NCBI GenBank assembly: GCA_019232795.1
Contig: JAFANH010000059.1
Coordinates: 1 to 34,414, forward strand
Origin: Burkholderiaceae bacterium
Lineage (GTDB): Bacteria; Pseudomonadota; Gammaproteobacteria; Burkholderiales; Burkholderiaceae_D
Direction of reading: 5' to 3'
Length of the DNA: 34,414 nucleotides
Part shown: piece by piece, positions 8,411 to 15,769 of the stretch
Position numbering within the stretch: position 1 is the stretch's first letter
How the letters are laid out: each line of letters opens with the position of its first letter
Program-made: the position numbers and the translations under genes
Notes under the pieces: generated by a model
Databases searched by the model: none
Seen by the model: only the letters and a program-made list of their open reading frames with translations
Told to the model about the DNA's origin: nothing

Positions 8411-8416
8411 ATTATA
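8411..8416 (-). promoter_or_regulatory. Candidate -10 box (TATAAT) of the ZIP transporter gene
   Basis: The plus strand reads ATTATA, so the minus strand has a consensus TATAAT 39 nt before the proposed start at 8372. No convincing -35 hexamer is seen. The upstream segment is C-rich (minus strand). Confidence 0.4.
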
Positions 8417-8647
8417 CCTTGGGGTGGGGGGAGCTGCGAACAGCGACCACCGTTCGGATATTGGCCGCCCGCCCGTCTACCTGCGGATACGTGCTGAAAG
8501 CGGGAAACGTCTATCAGCGTCGCTCGAATGCCTCATCATGCATGATTGTGGGGTACATACTCCGTCACACGGCTACCTGATCGCCCGCGCTTTTCCCGCT
8601 TCCATCCCGCACCCGCAGATAAACGTTCGTGCTATGTAGCCTATCCT
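8417..8647. other. Intergenic stretch with no gene recognised
   Basis: This part of the 374-nt gap between the ZIP and dienelactone hydrolase-family genes shows no reading frame with a plausible product and start in either direction, and no clear terminator. It should contain the -35 region of the ZIP gene at its left end. Confidence 0.5.
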
Positions 8648-8719
8648 CGTAGGCTGGGTTGAAAACCCAGCATGGTGTTCGCTCAAAGCTGGGTTTTCAA
8701 CCCAGCCGACGGTCCTACG
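8648..8719. repeat. REP-like nested palindrome (GCTGGGTT...AACCCAGC)
   Basis: Two perfect 20-bp inverted arms (8652-8671 and 8688-8707) are separated by 16 nt. Each arm is itself a hairpin, GCTGGGTT-GAA-AACCCAGC and its complement, so the DNA can fold either as two small hairpins or one long one. The pair is flanked by complementary CGTAGG (8648-8653) and CCTACG (8714-8719). It lies just past the stop of the dienelactone hydrolase-family gene (8747), so it may serve as its transcript end. Its form resembles the GTAGG(G/C)TGGGTT...AACCCA(G/C)C repeats common in Proteobacteria. Confidence 0.75.
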
Positions 8720-8746
8720 CAGTCTGTCTTGCCGCACCACACGAAA

Positions 8747-9631
8747 TTAAGCTACACCATGCTGCTTGAACCAAGCCAAGCAACGCTTCCACCCATCCTT
8801 GGCATCAGCCTCAACATAGCTGGGCCGGTAATCAGCATGGAAAGCATGCCCAGCATCCGCATACACGACAAATTCGGATTTGCTGCTGCCTTTAGCCAGC
8901 GCCTCCTTCATCTGTTCGATACTCTCCTGGGAAATGCCCTGGTCCTTGCCGCCGTACAAGCCAAGAACCGGGGCTTTCAAGGTCGGCGCGATATCGATGG
9001 GGAAAGTCGGTGTGCGCTCATTCTTGTCGCCAATCAGGCGGCCGTACCAGGCCACGCCGGCCTTCACTGACGGATTGTGCGCTGCGTACATCCAGGTGAT
9101 GCGGCCGCCCCAGCAGAAGCCGGTGATGGCGAGCTTGTCGACGTTGCCGCCGTTGGCCTTGGCCCAGGCGACGCAGGCGTCGAGATCGCCCATGACCTGC
9201 GCGTCGGGCACCTTGGAAATGATGTTGGCCATCAGTTCGGCCATCGAGGGCTGCGAGGAGGCGTCACCCTGGCGGATGAACAGTTCCGGCGCCAGTGCCA
9301 AGTAGCCTTGCTTGGCAAACCGGCGCGCGACATCGGCGATATGCTCATGCACGCCGAAAATTTCGGACACCACGAGTACCACCGGCAAATTGCTCTTGCC
9401 TTCGGGCTGAGCGCGATAGACTGGCACTTCCTGGCCATTGACCGTGATCGTCACCCGGCCGGCAGTCAAACCCATCGTATCGGTCTTGATCATGGTTTGC
9501 GCAACAACCGGCATAGCCGCGGCGGCGAAGCCGGTGCCGAGTGCGGCTTTCAGAAAGACGCGGCGGTCGCAGCCGTCGGATAGGGAGGTTTTGGCGGTCA
9601 GGCTATCGAACTCTTCTTTCACGATTTCCAT
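8747..9631 (-). CDS. Dienelactone hydrolase-family protein with Tat-type signal
   Basis: A 294-residue alpha/beta hydrolase. The N-terminus carries DRRVFLKAALGTGFAAAA at about 22-39, a twin-arginine motif followed by a hydrophobic stretch, so export to the periplasm as a folded protein is likely. The hydrolase core shows the DLH catalytic triad: Cys173 in GFCWGG, Asp230 in YGGKDQGI and His262 in DAGHAFH, with Glu90 in SEIFG as the usual helper. The substrate is not determined; many family members do not act on dienelactones. The start is supported by an AAGGAG sequence a few bases upstream. It is downstream of polA on the same strand, but the 217-nt gap with a repeat suggests separate transcription. 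Confidence 0.92.
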   Translation of the reverse strand: MEIVKEEFDSLTAKTSLSDGCDRRVFLKAALGTGFAAAAMPVVAQTMIKTDTMGLTAGRVTITVNGQEVPVYRAQPEGKSNLPVVLVVSEIFGVHEHIADVARRFAKQGYLALAPELFIRQGDASSQPSMAELMANIISKVPDAQVMGDLDACVAWAKANGGNVDKLAITGFCWGGRITWMYAAHNPSVKAGVAWYGRLIGDKNERTPTFPIDIAPTLKAPVLGLYGGKDQGISQESIEQMKEALAKGSSKSEFVVYADAGHAFHADYRPSYVEADAKDGWKRCLAWFKQHGVA

Positions 9632-9691
9632 GATTTTCTCCTTACGCGACTATTTAGCCTATCTACAATACCCGCACTACAAAACCATCTC

Positions 9692-9787
9692 CGTCATTCC
9701 CGCAAAAGCGGGAATCCATAGGGAGTCTGCATTATCGATCGACGCATGGATTAACGCGGGGCGGCCATCCGATTCGCGGGAATGACG
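9692..9787. repeat. REPIN-like CGTCATTCCCGC element, copy 1
   Basis: The left arm CGTCATTCCCGCAAAAGCGG contains an ATTCCCGC/GCGGGAAT hairpin, and the element closes with GATTCGCGGGAATGACG in inverted orientation. The outer arms (9692-9701 and 9778-9787) are perfectly complementary. It sits between the polA 3' end and the start of the dienelactone hydrolase-family gene. It is the most diverged of four related copies in the window (others near 20814, 26267 and 30278). Confidence 0.8.
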
Positions 9788-9848
9788 ATATGTTGAGATT
9801 GTCGATATGCGCACCCGCGATCTGGCCACATGCAACAAAATTCCGCGC

Positions 9849-12623
9849 TCAATGTGCCTCATCCCAATTCTTCCCAATCCCAACCTCGGCAATCAACGGC
9901 ACCCGCAGCGCGGCTACCCCTGCCATCAGTTGCGGCAATTTTTCCTTCACCACGGCCAATTCAACCTCCGGCACTTCCAGCACCAATTCATCATGCACCT
10001 GCATCACCATCATCGTCTGCATGCGATCGGTTTCCAGCCAGTCCTGTACTGCAATCATCGACAGCTTGATCAGGTCGGCCGCAGTGCCTTGCATCGGTGC
10101 ATTGATGGCAGCGCGCTCCGCACCCTGGCGGCGCGGGCCGTTCGGGGAATTGATTTCAGGCAGTTGCAGGCGGCGCCCGAACACGGTTTCGACAAAGCCG
10201 TGCGCCTTGGCCTGCATGCGGATGTCGTCCATGAATTGCTTGACGCCGGAAAAACGCTGGAAATACTTGTCGATGTACATCTGCGCGGCGGACCGTTCGA
10301 TGCCGAGATTGCCGGCCAGCCCGAAGGCGCTCATGCCGTAGATCAGACCGAAATTGATCACCTTGGCGTAGCGCCGCTGTTCGCTGCTGACTTCGTCGGG
10401 CGCTACCGCAAAAATCTCGGAAGCGGTGGCGCGGTGGATGTCGACGCCGTCGGCGAAGGCGCGCAGCATGGCAGCATCGCCCGACAGATGGGCCATGATG
10501 CGCAACTCGATTTGCGAATAGTCGGCCGAGACGATCACGCTGCCGGGCGGCGCGATGAAGGCTTCGCGGATGCGGCGCCCTTCGGCAGTGCGAATCGGAA
10601 TGTTTTGCAGGTTGGGGTCGTTCGATGCCAAACGTCCAGTGATGGCCACCGCTTGTGCGTAATTGGTGTGCACGCGGCCGGTGTTCGGATTGACCATCTT
10701 CGGCAGTTTATCGGTATACGTCGATTTCAGCTTGGACAGGCTGCGGTAGTCGAGCAGCAGCTTGGGCAGCGGAAAATCCTCGGCCAGCTTTTGCAGCACC
10801 TCTTCGTCGGTCGAGGGTGCGCCAGACGGTGTTTTCTTGACCACCGGCAGCTTGAGCTTGTCAAAAAAGATTTCGCCTATCTGCTTTGGCGAATTGAGAT
10901 TGAAAGGCTGACCAGCCGCCTCATAGGCCTGGCGCTCGATCTCGAGCATGCGTGTGCCGAGTTCGTGCGATTGGGTGTTCAGCAGTTGCGGATCGACCAG
11001 CACGCCATTGCGCTCTATCTTTTGCAGCACCACCGAGGTCGGCACTTCGATTTTCTCGTAGATGAACTTCATTCCTTCCGACACGCCGACCTTGGGCCAC
11101 ATGGCGTGATGCAGCTGCAGCGTAATGTCGGCATCTTCGGCTGCGTATTCGGTGGCACGCTCGACGGCGACCTGATCGAAACCGATCTGCGACGCGCCTT
11201 TTCCGCATACTTCCTCGAAGCTGATAGTCGCACGGTTCAAGTGGCGCAGCGCCAGACCTTCCATGTCGTGACTCTTGTGCGACTCGAACACGTAGGACTG
11301 CAGCATGGTGTCGTGAGCTATGCCGCGCAGGGCGATACCGTGGTTGGCAAACACGTGGGTGTCATACTTGAGGTTTTGCCCGACCTTGGGTTTGGACGGA
11401 TCTTCCAGCCAGGCCTTCAGCGTTGCGAGCACCTCTTCGCGCGCCAATTGCGGCGGTGCGTCCTGATAGCGGTGCGACACTGGTATATAGGCGGCAATGC
11501 CAGGTTCGCACGACAGCGACATGCCGACCATTTGCGCGTGCATCGGTTCCAGCGACGTGGTTTCGGTGTCGACGGCCGTCAAGGCCGCCGCGTCGATGCG
11601 GGTCAGCCATTGCTGGAGCTGTTCCATGGTAGACACGGTTTCATAGCGCGTTTCCGCCGGTGCTTCCGGTACGGCATCGTAAGCGGAGGGTTGCGGTGCG
11701 GACTCGCTTGCCACAATGGCAGGCGTCGGCGAGCCGGAGGCGCCGCCTGGGTTGCTTCCGGGGCTACCCCCTAGCTCGCGCAGCCAGGTCTTGAAGCCAT
11801 AGCGCGTGAAAAATTCCATCAGCGCTGCACTGTCTTCCGGCCGCTGCGCCAGAGAGCCGACGATCGATTGCATGTGCTCCGACAGGTCGCAATCGGTCTT
11901 GACCGTGATCAGCACGCGCGCCTGTGGCAGCCAGCCCAGCGTCTGGCGCAGGTTTTCGCCGACCGCGCCGCCGACGTCGGCCGCCTGCGCCATCACCTGA
12001 TCGAGGCTGCCGTACTGGCTCAGCCATTTGACCGCGGTCTTCGGCCCGACCTTGGGTACGCCGGGCACGTTGTCGACGGTGTCGCCGATCAGGGTCAGGT
12101 AGTCGACGATGCGTTCCGGCGGCACACCGAACTTGGCCTCGACGCCGGCGCGGTCGAGCTTCTCGTTGGTCATGGTGTTGATCAGCGTGACCCTGTCATT
12201 GACCAATTGCGCCAGGTCCTTGTCGCCGGTCGAGACGATGGTTTGCATGTCTTGCGCCGAAGCCTGCACGGCCAGCGTGCCGATCACGTCGTCGGCCTCG
12301 ACACCTTCCACCATCAGGATGGGCCATCCCATGGCGCGCACCGCTTCATGGATAGGTTCGATCTGCTGTCGCAAGTCGTCCGGCATAGAGGGGCGCTGCG
12401 CCTTGTACTCCGGGTAGAGATCATCGCGAAAAGTCTTGCCCTTGGCGTCGAACACGCAGGCCATGTAAGCGGCCGGGTAATCGCTGCGCAAACGGCGTAA
12501 CATGTTGATCATGCCGTAGATGGCGCCGGTCGGTTCGCCACGCGCATTGCGCAGGTCCGGCATGGCATGGAAAGCCCGATACAGATAGCTGGAACCGTCG
12601 ACTAATAAGAGAGTCTCATTCAT
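9849..12623 (-). CDS. polA: DNA polymerase I
   Basis: A full-length 924-residue Pol I, which fills gaps and removes RNA primers in replication and repair. The 5'-3' exonuclease domain covers about 1-285 (LLVDGSSYLYRAFHAMPDL, STGDKDLAQLV, GDTVDNVPGVPKVGPKTA). A Gly/Pro/Ala-rich linker (about 285-325) leads to the 3'-5' exonuclease domain, in which Asp352 and Glu354 (VDTETT), Asp421 (LKYDTHVF) and Tyr493/Asp497 (YAAED) are all present, so proofreading appears intact. The polymerase domain has motif A DYSQIELR (701-708), motif B RRYAKVINFGLIYGM (750-764) and motif C QVHDELVLEV (875-884; Asp878 and Glu879). The ATG at 12623 is directly adjacent to the ATG of the divergent LOG-family gene, with no base between them. 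Confidence 0.98.
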   Translation of the reverse strand: MNETLLLVDGSSYLYRAFHAMPDLRNARGEPTGAIYGMINMLRRLRSDYPAAYMACVFDAKGKTFRDDLYPEYKAQRPSMPDDLRQQIEPIHEAVRAMGWPILMVEGVEADDVIGTLAVQASAQDMQTIVSTGDKDLAQLVNDRVTLINTMTNEKLDRAGVEAKFGVPPERIVDYLTLIGDTVDNVPGVPKVGPKTAVKWLSQYGSLDQVMAQAADVGGAVGENLRQTLGWLPQARVLITVKTDCDLSEHMQSIVGSLAQRPEDSAALMEFFTRYGFKTWLRELGGSPGSNPGGASGSPTPAIVASESAPQPSAYDAVPEAPAETRYETVSTMEQLQQWLTRIDAAALTAVDTETTSLEPMHAQMVGMSLSCEPGIAAYIPVSHRYQDAPPQLAREEVLATLKAWLEDPSKPKVGQNLKYDTHVFANHGIALRGIAHDTMLQSYVFESHKSHDMEGLALRHLNRATISFEEVCGKGASQIGFDQVAVERATEYAAEDADITLQLHHAMWPKVGVSEGMKFIYEKIEVPTSVVLQKIERNGVLVDPQLLNTQSHELGTRMLEIERQAYEAAGQPFNLNSPKQIGEIFFDKLKLPVVKKTPSGAPSTDEEVLQKLAEDFPLPKLLLDYRSLSKLKSTYTDKLPKMVNPNTGRVHTNYAQAVAITGRLASNDPNLQNIPIRTAEGRRIREAFIAPPGSVIVSADYSQIELRIMAHLSGDAAMLRAFADGVDIHRATASEIFAVAPDEVSSEQRRYAKVINFGLIYGMSAFGLAGNLGIERSAAQMYIDKYFQRFSGVKQFMDDIRMQAKAHGFVETVFGRRLQLPEINSPNGPRRQGAERAAINAPMQGTAADLIKLSMIAVQDWLETDRMQTMMVMQVHDELVLEVPEVELAVVKEKLPQLMAGVAALRVPLIAEVGIGKNWDEAH

Positions 12624-13361
12624 ATGGAATCAAAAGGGAAAAACGTGCCGCGCCTGCGGCAAGTGACCGACATCGAGCGGGCCACCACCAAGAAAGCCCG
12701 CGAATCGTGGCAAATGTTTACGATTATGGCAGAGTTTATCGAGTCGGCCGAACGCTTGTCCGAGGTGCGTCCGGCCGTGTCGATCTTTGGGTCGGCACGC
12801 ACCCATCCCGACGACCATTACTACGGCCTGTGCGTCGACATCGCACGCCGCCTGTCGGACGCCGGATTCGCCGTGATCTCGGGCGGCGGCCCCGGCATCA
12901 TGGCAGCGGCCAACAAGGGCGCTTACGACGGCCAATCGCCTTCAGTGGGCTTGAATATCGAGCTGCCACATGAACAGCAACGCAATATGTGGCAAGACAT
13001 TTCCATCAGTTTCCGCCACTTTTTCGCGCGCAAGGTGGCTTTCGTCAAATATGCTGACGCCTACGTCGTGCTGCCCGGCGGCTTTGGTACGCTCGATGAA
13101 TTGACCGAGGTCCTGACCCTGATCCAGACCGGCAAGTCGCGCCGTATCCCTGTAATCCTGGTCGGCACCACGTTTTGGCGCGGCCTGATCGATTGGTTCC
13201 GCAACCAGCTGGCGCGCGACGGCATGATTGCCGCACACGATGTCGAGCTGATTCAGCTGATTGATGAGCCGGCCAATGTCGTGGACGCCATTTTTGCGTT
13301 TTACGAAGCCCAAAACATCGAGCTGGCCACTACGGAAAGGCCGGTTACGCCGTTTTTATAG
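12624..13361 (+). CDS. LOG-family protein (TIGR00730; predicted nucleotide phosphoribohydrolase)
   Basis: A 245-residue Rossmann-fold protein with the two LOG signatures: GGGPGIMAAANKGA (87-100) and PGGFGTLDE (151-159). Characterised relatives cleave the N-glycosidic bond of cytokinin riboside 5'-monophosphates or other nucleoside 5'-monophosphates. The bacterial role is often nucleotide salvage or clean-up. The ATG at 12624 abuts the divergent polA ATG. The basic N-terminus (MESKGKNVPRLRQVTDIERA) resembles what I recall of related betaproteobacterial proteins, so this start is preferred over the in-frame ATG at 12714. If correct, its promoter must lie inside polA. A short GGCAAG...CTTGCC hairpin (13380-13404) follows the gene. 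Confidence 0.9.
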   Translation: MESKGKNVPRLRQVTDIERATTKKARESWQMFTIMAEFIESAERLSEVRPAVSIFGSARTHPDDHYYGLCVDIARRLSDAGFAVISGGGPGIMAAANKGAYDGQSPSVGLNIELPHEQQRNMWQDISISFRHFFARKVAFVKYADAYVVLPGGFGTLDELTEVLTLIQTGKSRRIPVILVGTTFWRGLIDWFRNQLARDGMIAAHDVELIQLIDEPANVVDAIFAFYEAQNIELATTERPVTPFL

Positions 13362-13471
13362 GAGGTTTTGCGCTACATGGGCAAGCGGCCATGCGCCACT
13401 TGCCGCGTTTGATACAATGAAGGTATGGTTTTAGCGGTTTGACGGTTCCCGAACACTTTCTCTTAAATGCC

Positions 13472-13897
13472 ATGAAACGCACATTGAGCTTCAGCCATCA
13501 AGTCGGCCCGCTGGCGGCACTGTTTGCACTGTTATCCATGCCGGCGTTAGCCCAGCAGCAAACCACCACGCCGCTCGATGCGCCGCCCAAGCTGGAAAAG
13601 CTGGAAGAAGGCGAGCCGCCCACCATCAAACTGGAAAAGCGCGAAGTGAAGGAAAAAATCACCGAACGCGCCGAAGGTGGCGAAATCAAGGAAGAACGGG
13701 TGCAGAGCGCCGGCAGCACCTATTATGTCCGGCCGAACGACCGCGTGGGAACGGGACAGCCCGGCGACGCCACCACCACCACCAACCGCGGCGTGCAGTG
13801 GAAGGTCTATGAATTCGACCTGGGTTCCAAGGATAAGAACAAGAAGAGCGAACCCGGCGCTCCGCCTGCGGGCGATGCGGCTCCTGCGCAGAAATGA
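13472..13897 (+). CDS. Periplasmic DUF2782-like protein
   Basis: A 141-residue exported protein of unknown function. The signal peptide runs MKRTLSFSHQVGPLAALFAL to about ALAQQQ. The mature part is very rich in Glu, Lys and Pro (KLEKLEEGEPPTIKLEKREV), followed by a short ordered segment (STYYVRPNDRVG, then VQWKVYEFDLG) and a disordered Gly/Ala/Pro tail. This pattern and the position just upstream of thrB match my memory of DUF2782 proteins in Betaproteobacteria. The ATG at 13472 is preferred over the upstream in-frame TTG at 13439 because it gives a clean signal peptide. A TACAAT hexamer near 13412-13417 is a possible -10. No catalytic residues are recognisable. Confidence 0.75.
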   Translation: MKRTLSFSHQVGPLAALFALLSMPALAQQQTTTPLDAPPKLEKLEEGEPPTIKLEKREVKEKITERAEGGEIKEERVQSAGSTYYVRPNDRVGTGQPGDATTTTNRGVQWKVYEFDLGSKDKNKKSEPGAPPAGDAAPAQK

Positions 13898-13978
13898 ATA
13901 TCCCTGGTATCCACGGCGCAAATAACCACCGGCTTGCCCTTGTTACATTCAATTTTTCGCTGATTTCCTCTTAAGCTC

Positions 13979-14959
13979 ATGGCAGTTTTCACCCCGGTCA
14001 GCATGGCTGACCTCGCACCGTGGATGCAGCAATTTCCTCTCGGCAAAGCAATTTCCATCCGTGGCATTTCCTCCGGCATAGAAAACAGCAATTTCTTCCT
14101 GACCACCGAAAGCGGGGAATACGTACTGACCCTGTTTGAAAACCTCAATTTCGAACAGCTGCCTTTTTACCTGAACCTGATGCGCCACCTGGCGGAACGC
14201 CAAGTGCTGGTGCCGGCGCCGGTCGCCAACCTGAAAGGTGAAATCCTGCACAGTCTGCAAGGCAAGCCGGCCGCCATCGTCACCAAGCTTGAGGGCGGCA
14301 GTCAGATGTCGCCCGGTCCTGTGCATTGCGCCGCGGTCGGCGCCATGCTGGCCAAGATGCATCTGGCGGCGCAAGATTTCCCGAATCGGCAGCCCAATCT
14401 GCGCGGCCTCGACTGGTGGACGGTGACTACACCTTCGGTATTGCCCTTTCTGTCCGAATCTTGCAGGGATTTGCTGAACAGCGAGCTGCAATACCAGCAG
14501 CAGTTTGCCGCAACCGAAACTTATCGCGGCCTGCCACGCGGTCCGGTGCACGCCGATTTGTTCCGCAACAACGTGATGTTCGAAGGCGAACACCTGACCG
14601 GCTTCTTCGATTTCTATTTCGCCGGCTACGACACCTGGTTGTTCGATGTTGCCGTTTGCGCCAACGATTGGTGCATCGACCTCGACACCGGCGTGCTGGA
14701 TACGGCGCGCGTGCGTGCCCTATTGGATGCTTACCAGCACGTGCGTCCATTCACGGAAGGCGAGCATGCGGCCTGGCAGCCGCTGCTGCGCGCCGGCGCG
14801 CTGCGCTTTTGGCTGTCGCGTCTCTACGATTTGCATTTGCCGCGCGCGGCGGAAGAATTGACGCCGCATGATCCGGCGCACTTCGAACGCATCTTGCGCG
14901 AGCGGATCGCCACGCCGGCGCCCATGCTGCCAGATTCGCTGCCAAAGGAAGCCGCCTGA
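13979..14959 (+). CDS. thrB: Homoserine kinase (ThrB, aminoglycoside-phosphotransferase fold)
   Basis: A 326-residue kinase that phosphorylates L-homoserine in threonine synthesis. It belongs to the type found in Pseudomonas and Betaproteobacteria that has the APH/choline-kinase fold rather than the GHMP fold of E. coli ThrB. Visible features are [20 protein letters not shown] (nucleotide-binding N-lobe), the catalytic loop [15 protein letters not shown], and [18 protein letters not shown] with the metal-binding Asp. The start gives the usual MAVFTPVS N-terminus. It shares one base with the downstream membrane-protein gene (TGATG), so the two are probably co-translated. The 81-nt gap to the upstream DUF2782-like gene has no obvious terminator. 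Confidence 0.95.
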   Translation: MAVFTPVSMADLAPWMQQFPLGKAISIRGISSGIENSNFFLTTESGEYVLTLFENLNFEQLPFYLNLMRHLAERQVLVPAPVANLKGEILHSLQGKPAAIVTKLEGGSQMSPGPVHCAAVGAMLAKMHLAAQDFPNRQPNLRGLDWWTVTTPSVLPFLSESCRDLLNSELQYQQQFAATETYRGLPRGPVHADLFRNNVMFEGEHLTGFFDFYFAGYDTWLFDVAVCANDWCIDLDTGVLDTARVRALLDAYQHVRPFTEGEHAAWQPLLRAGALRFWLSRLYDLHLPRAAEELTPHDPAHFERILRERIATPAPMLPDSLPKEAA

Positions 14960-15747
14960 TGGAAGCGCTGACGCCCATCTCCGGCTGGCAGTGGATCAAG
15001 CAAGGCTTTGCGCTGTTCCGGCGCCAGCCGACCGAAATGTCGACGCTATTTGTACTGTATGTTTTTCTGTCGGGACTGTTGAGCCTGATTCCCCACGTCG
15101 GTCCGGCCCTGCGTCTGATCCTGGTGCCGGTATTTTCCATGGCTTTCATGCAAGCCTGCGCCGATATCGAACGCGGCGTACGCGTCTATCCGCGCGTGCT
15201 GTTCACCGGCTTCCATATGCCCGCCTTCAAATCCCTGGCGCTGCTGGGCTTGCTGCATTTGTCGGCAGCGCTGCTGGCGCTCGGCGTCACCACTCTGCTT
15301 GACGGCGGCGTGTTTTACCAAGCCATCCACAGCGCGACCCCGCTGGACGAGAAAACCGTGGAAGATCCTGCGCTGGCCTCTTCAATGTTCATTGCCGCGG
15401 CCACCTACCTGACGCTGTCGCTGTTGCTGTGGTTCGCTCCACCGCTGATCGCCTGGAAAAAAATGAGCGTCGGCAAGGCGATCTTCTTCAGCTTCTTTTC
15501 CGTGCTGCGCGCGCTCAAAGCCTTCCTGGTCTACCTGTTCGCATGGCTGGTGATAGGCACAGCATTGATGCTGGTGCTCAGCATCGTGCTTGCAGCCTTG
15601 CTCGACAATCTCGAACTCCAGCTATTTGCGCTGCTGCCGTTCGCCATGATGATGATGATCGTCGTGCAGTGCTCGTTTTATCCGAGCTATGCGCAAGTGT
15701 TCGGCATACCGCCATTGCCTGAAGAAGGCCGCGACGGCGCCGAATAA
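14959..15747 (+). CDS. BPSS1780-type integral membrane protein
   Basis: A 262-residue polytopic inner-membrane protein of unknown function. Hydrophobic segments lie at about 28-47, 50-67, 92-114, 142-165, 175-215 (probably two helices) and 222-240. The N-terminus SGWQWIKQGFALFRRQP and the internal FMQACADIERG and FHMPAFKSLALLG segments fit the family named BPSS1780 after a Burkholderia protein (recognised from memory). Its start overlaps the thrB stop by one base, so it is co-expressed with homoserine kinase, but a functional connection is not established. It converges on uvrD with only 22 nt between the stops and no clear terminator. Confidence 0.8.
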   Translation: MEALTPISGWQWIKQGFALFRRQPTEMSTLFVLYVFLSGLLSLIPHVGPALRLILVPVFSMAFMQACADIERGVRVYPRVLFTGFHMPAFKSLALLGLLHLSAALLALGVTTLLDGGVFYQAIHSATPLDEKTVEDPALASSMFIAAATYLTLSLLLWFAPPLIAWKKMSVGKAIFFSFFSVLRALKAFLVYLFAWLVIGTALMLVLSIVLAALLDNLELQLFALLPFAMMMMIVVQCSFYPSYAQVFGIPPLPEEGRDGAE

Positions 15748-15769
15748 CGCCAGTCGCCACCCTTGGCCG

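Noticed and set aside
9807-11774. A 655-codon plus-strand open frame inside polA
   Set aside because: Antisense of polA in high-GC DNA; composition is low-complexity and no domain can be recognised.
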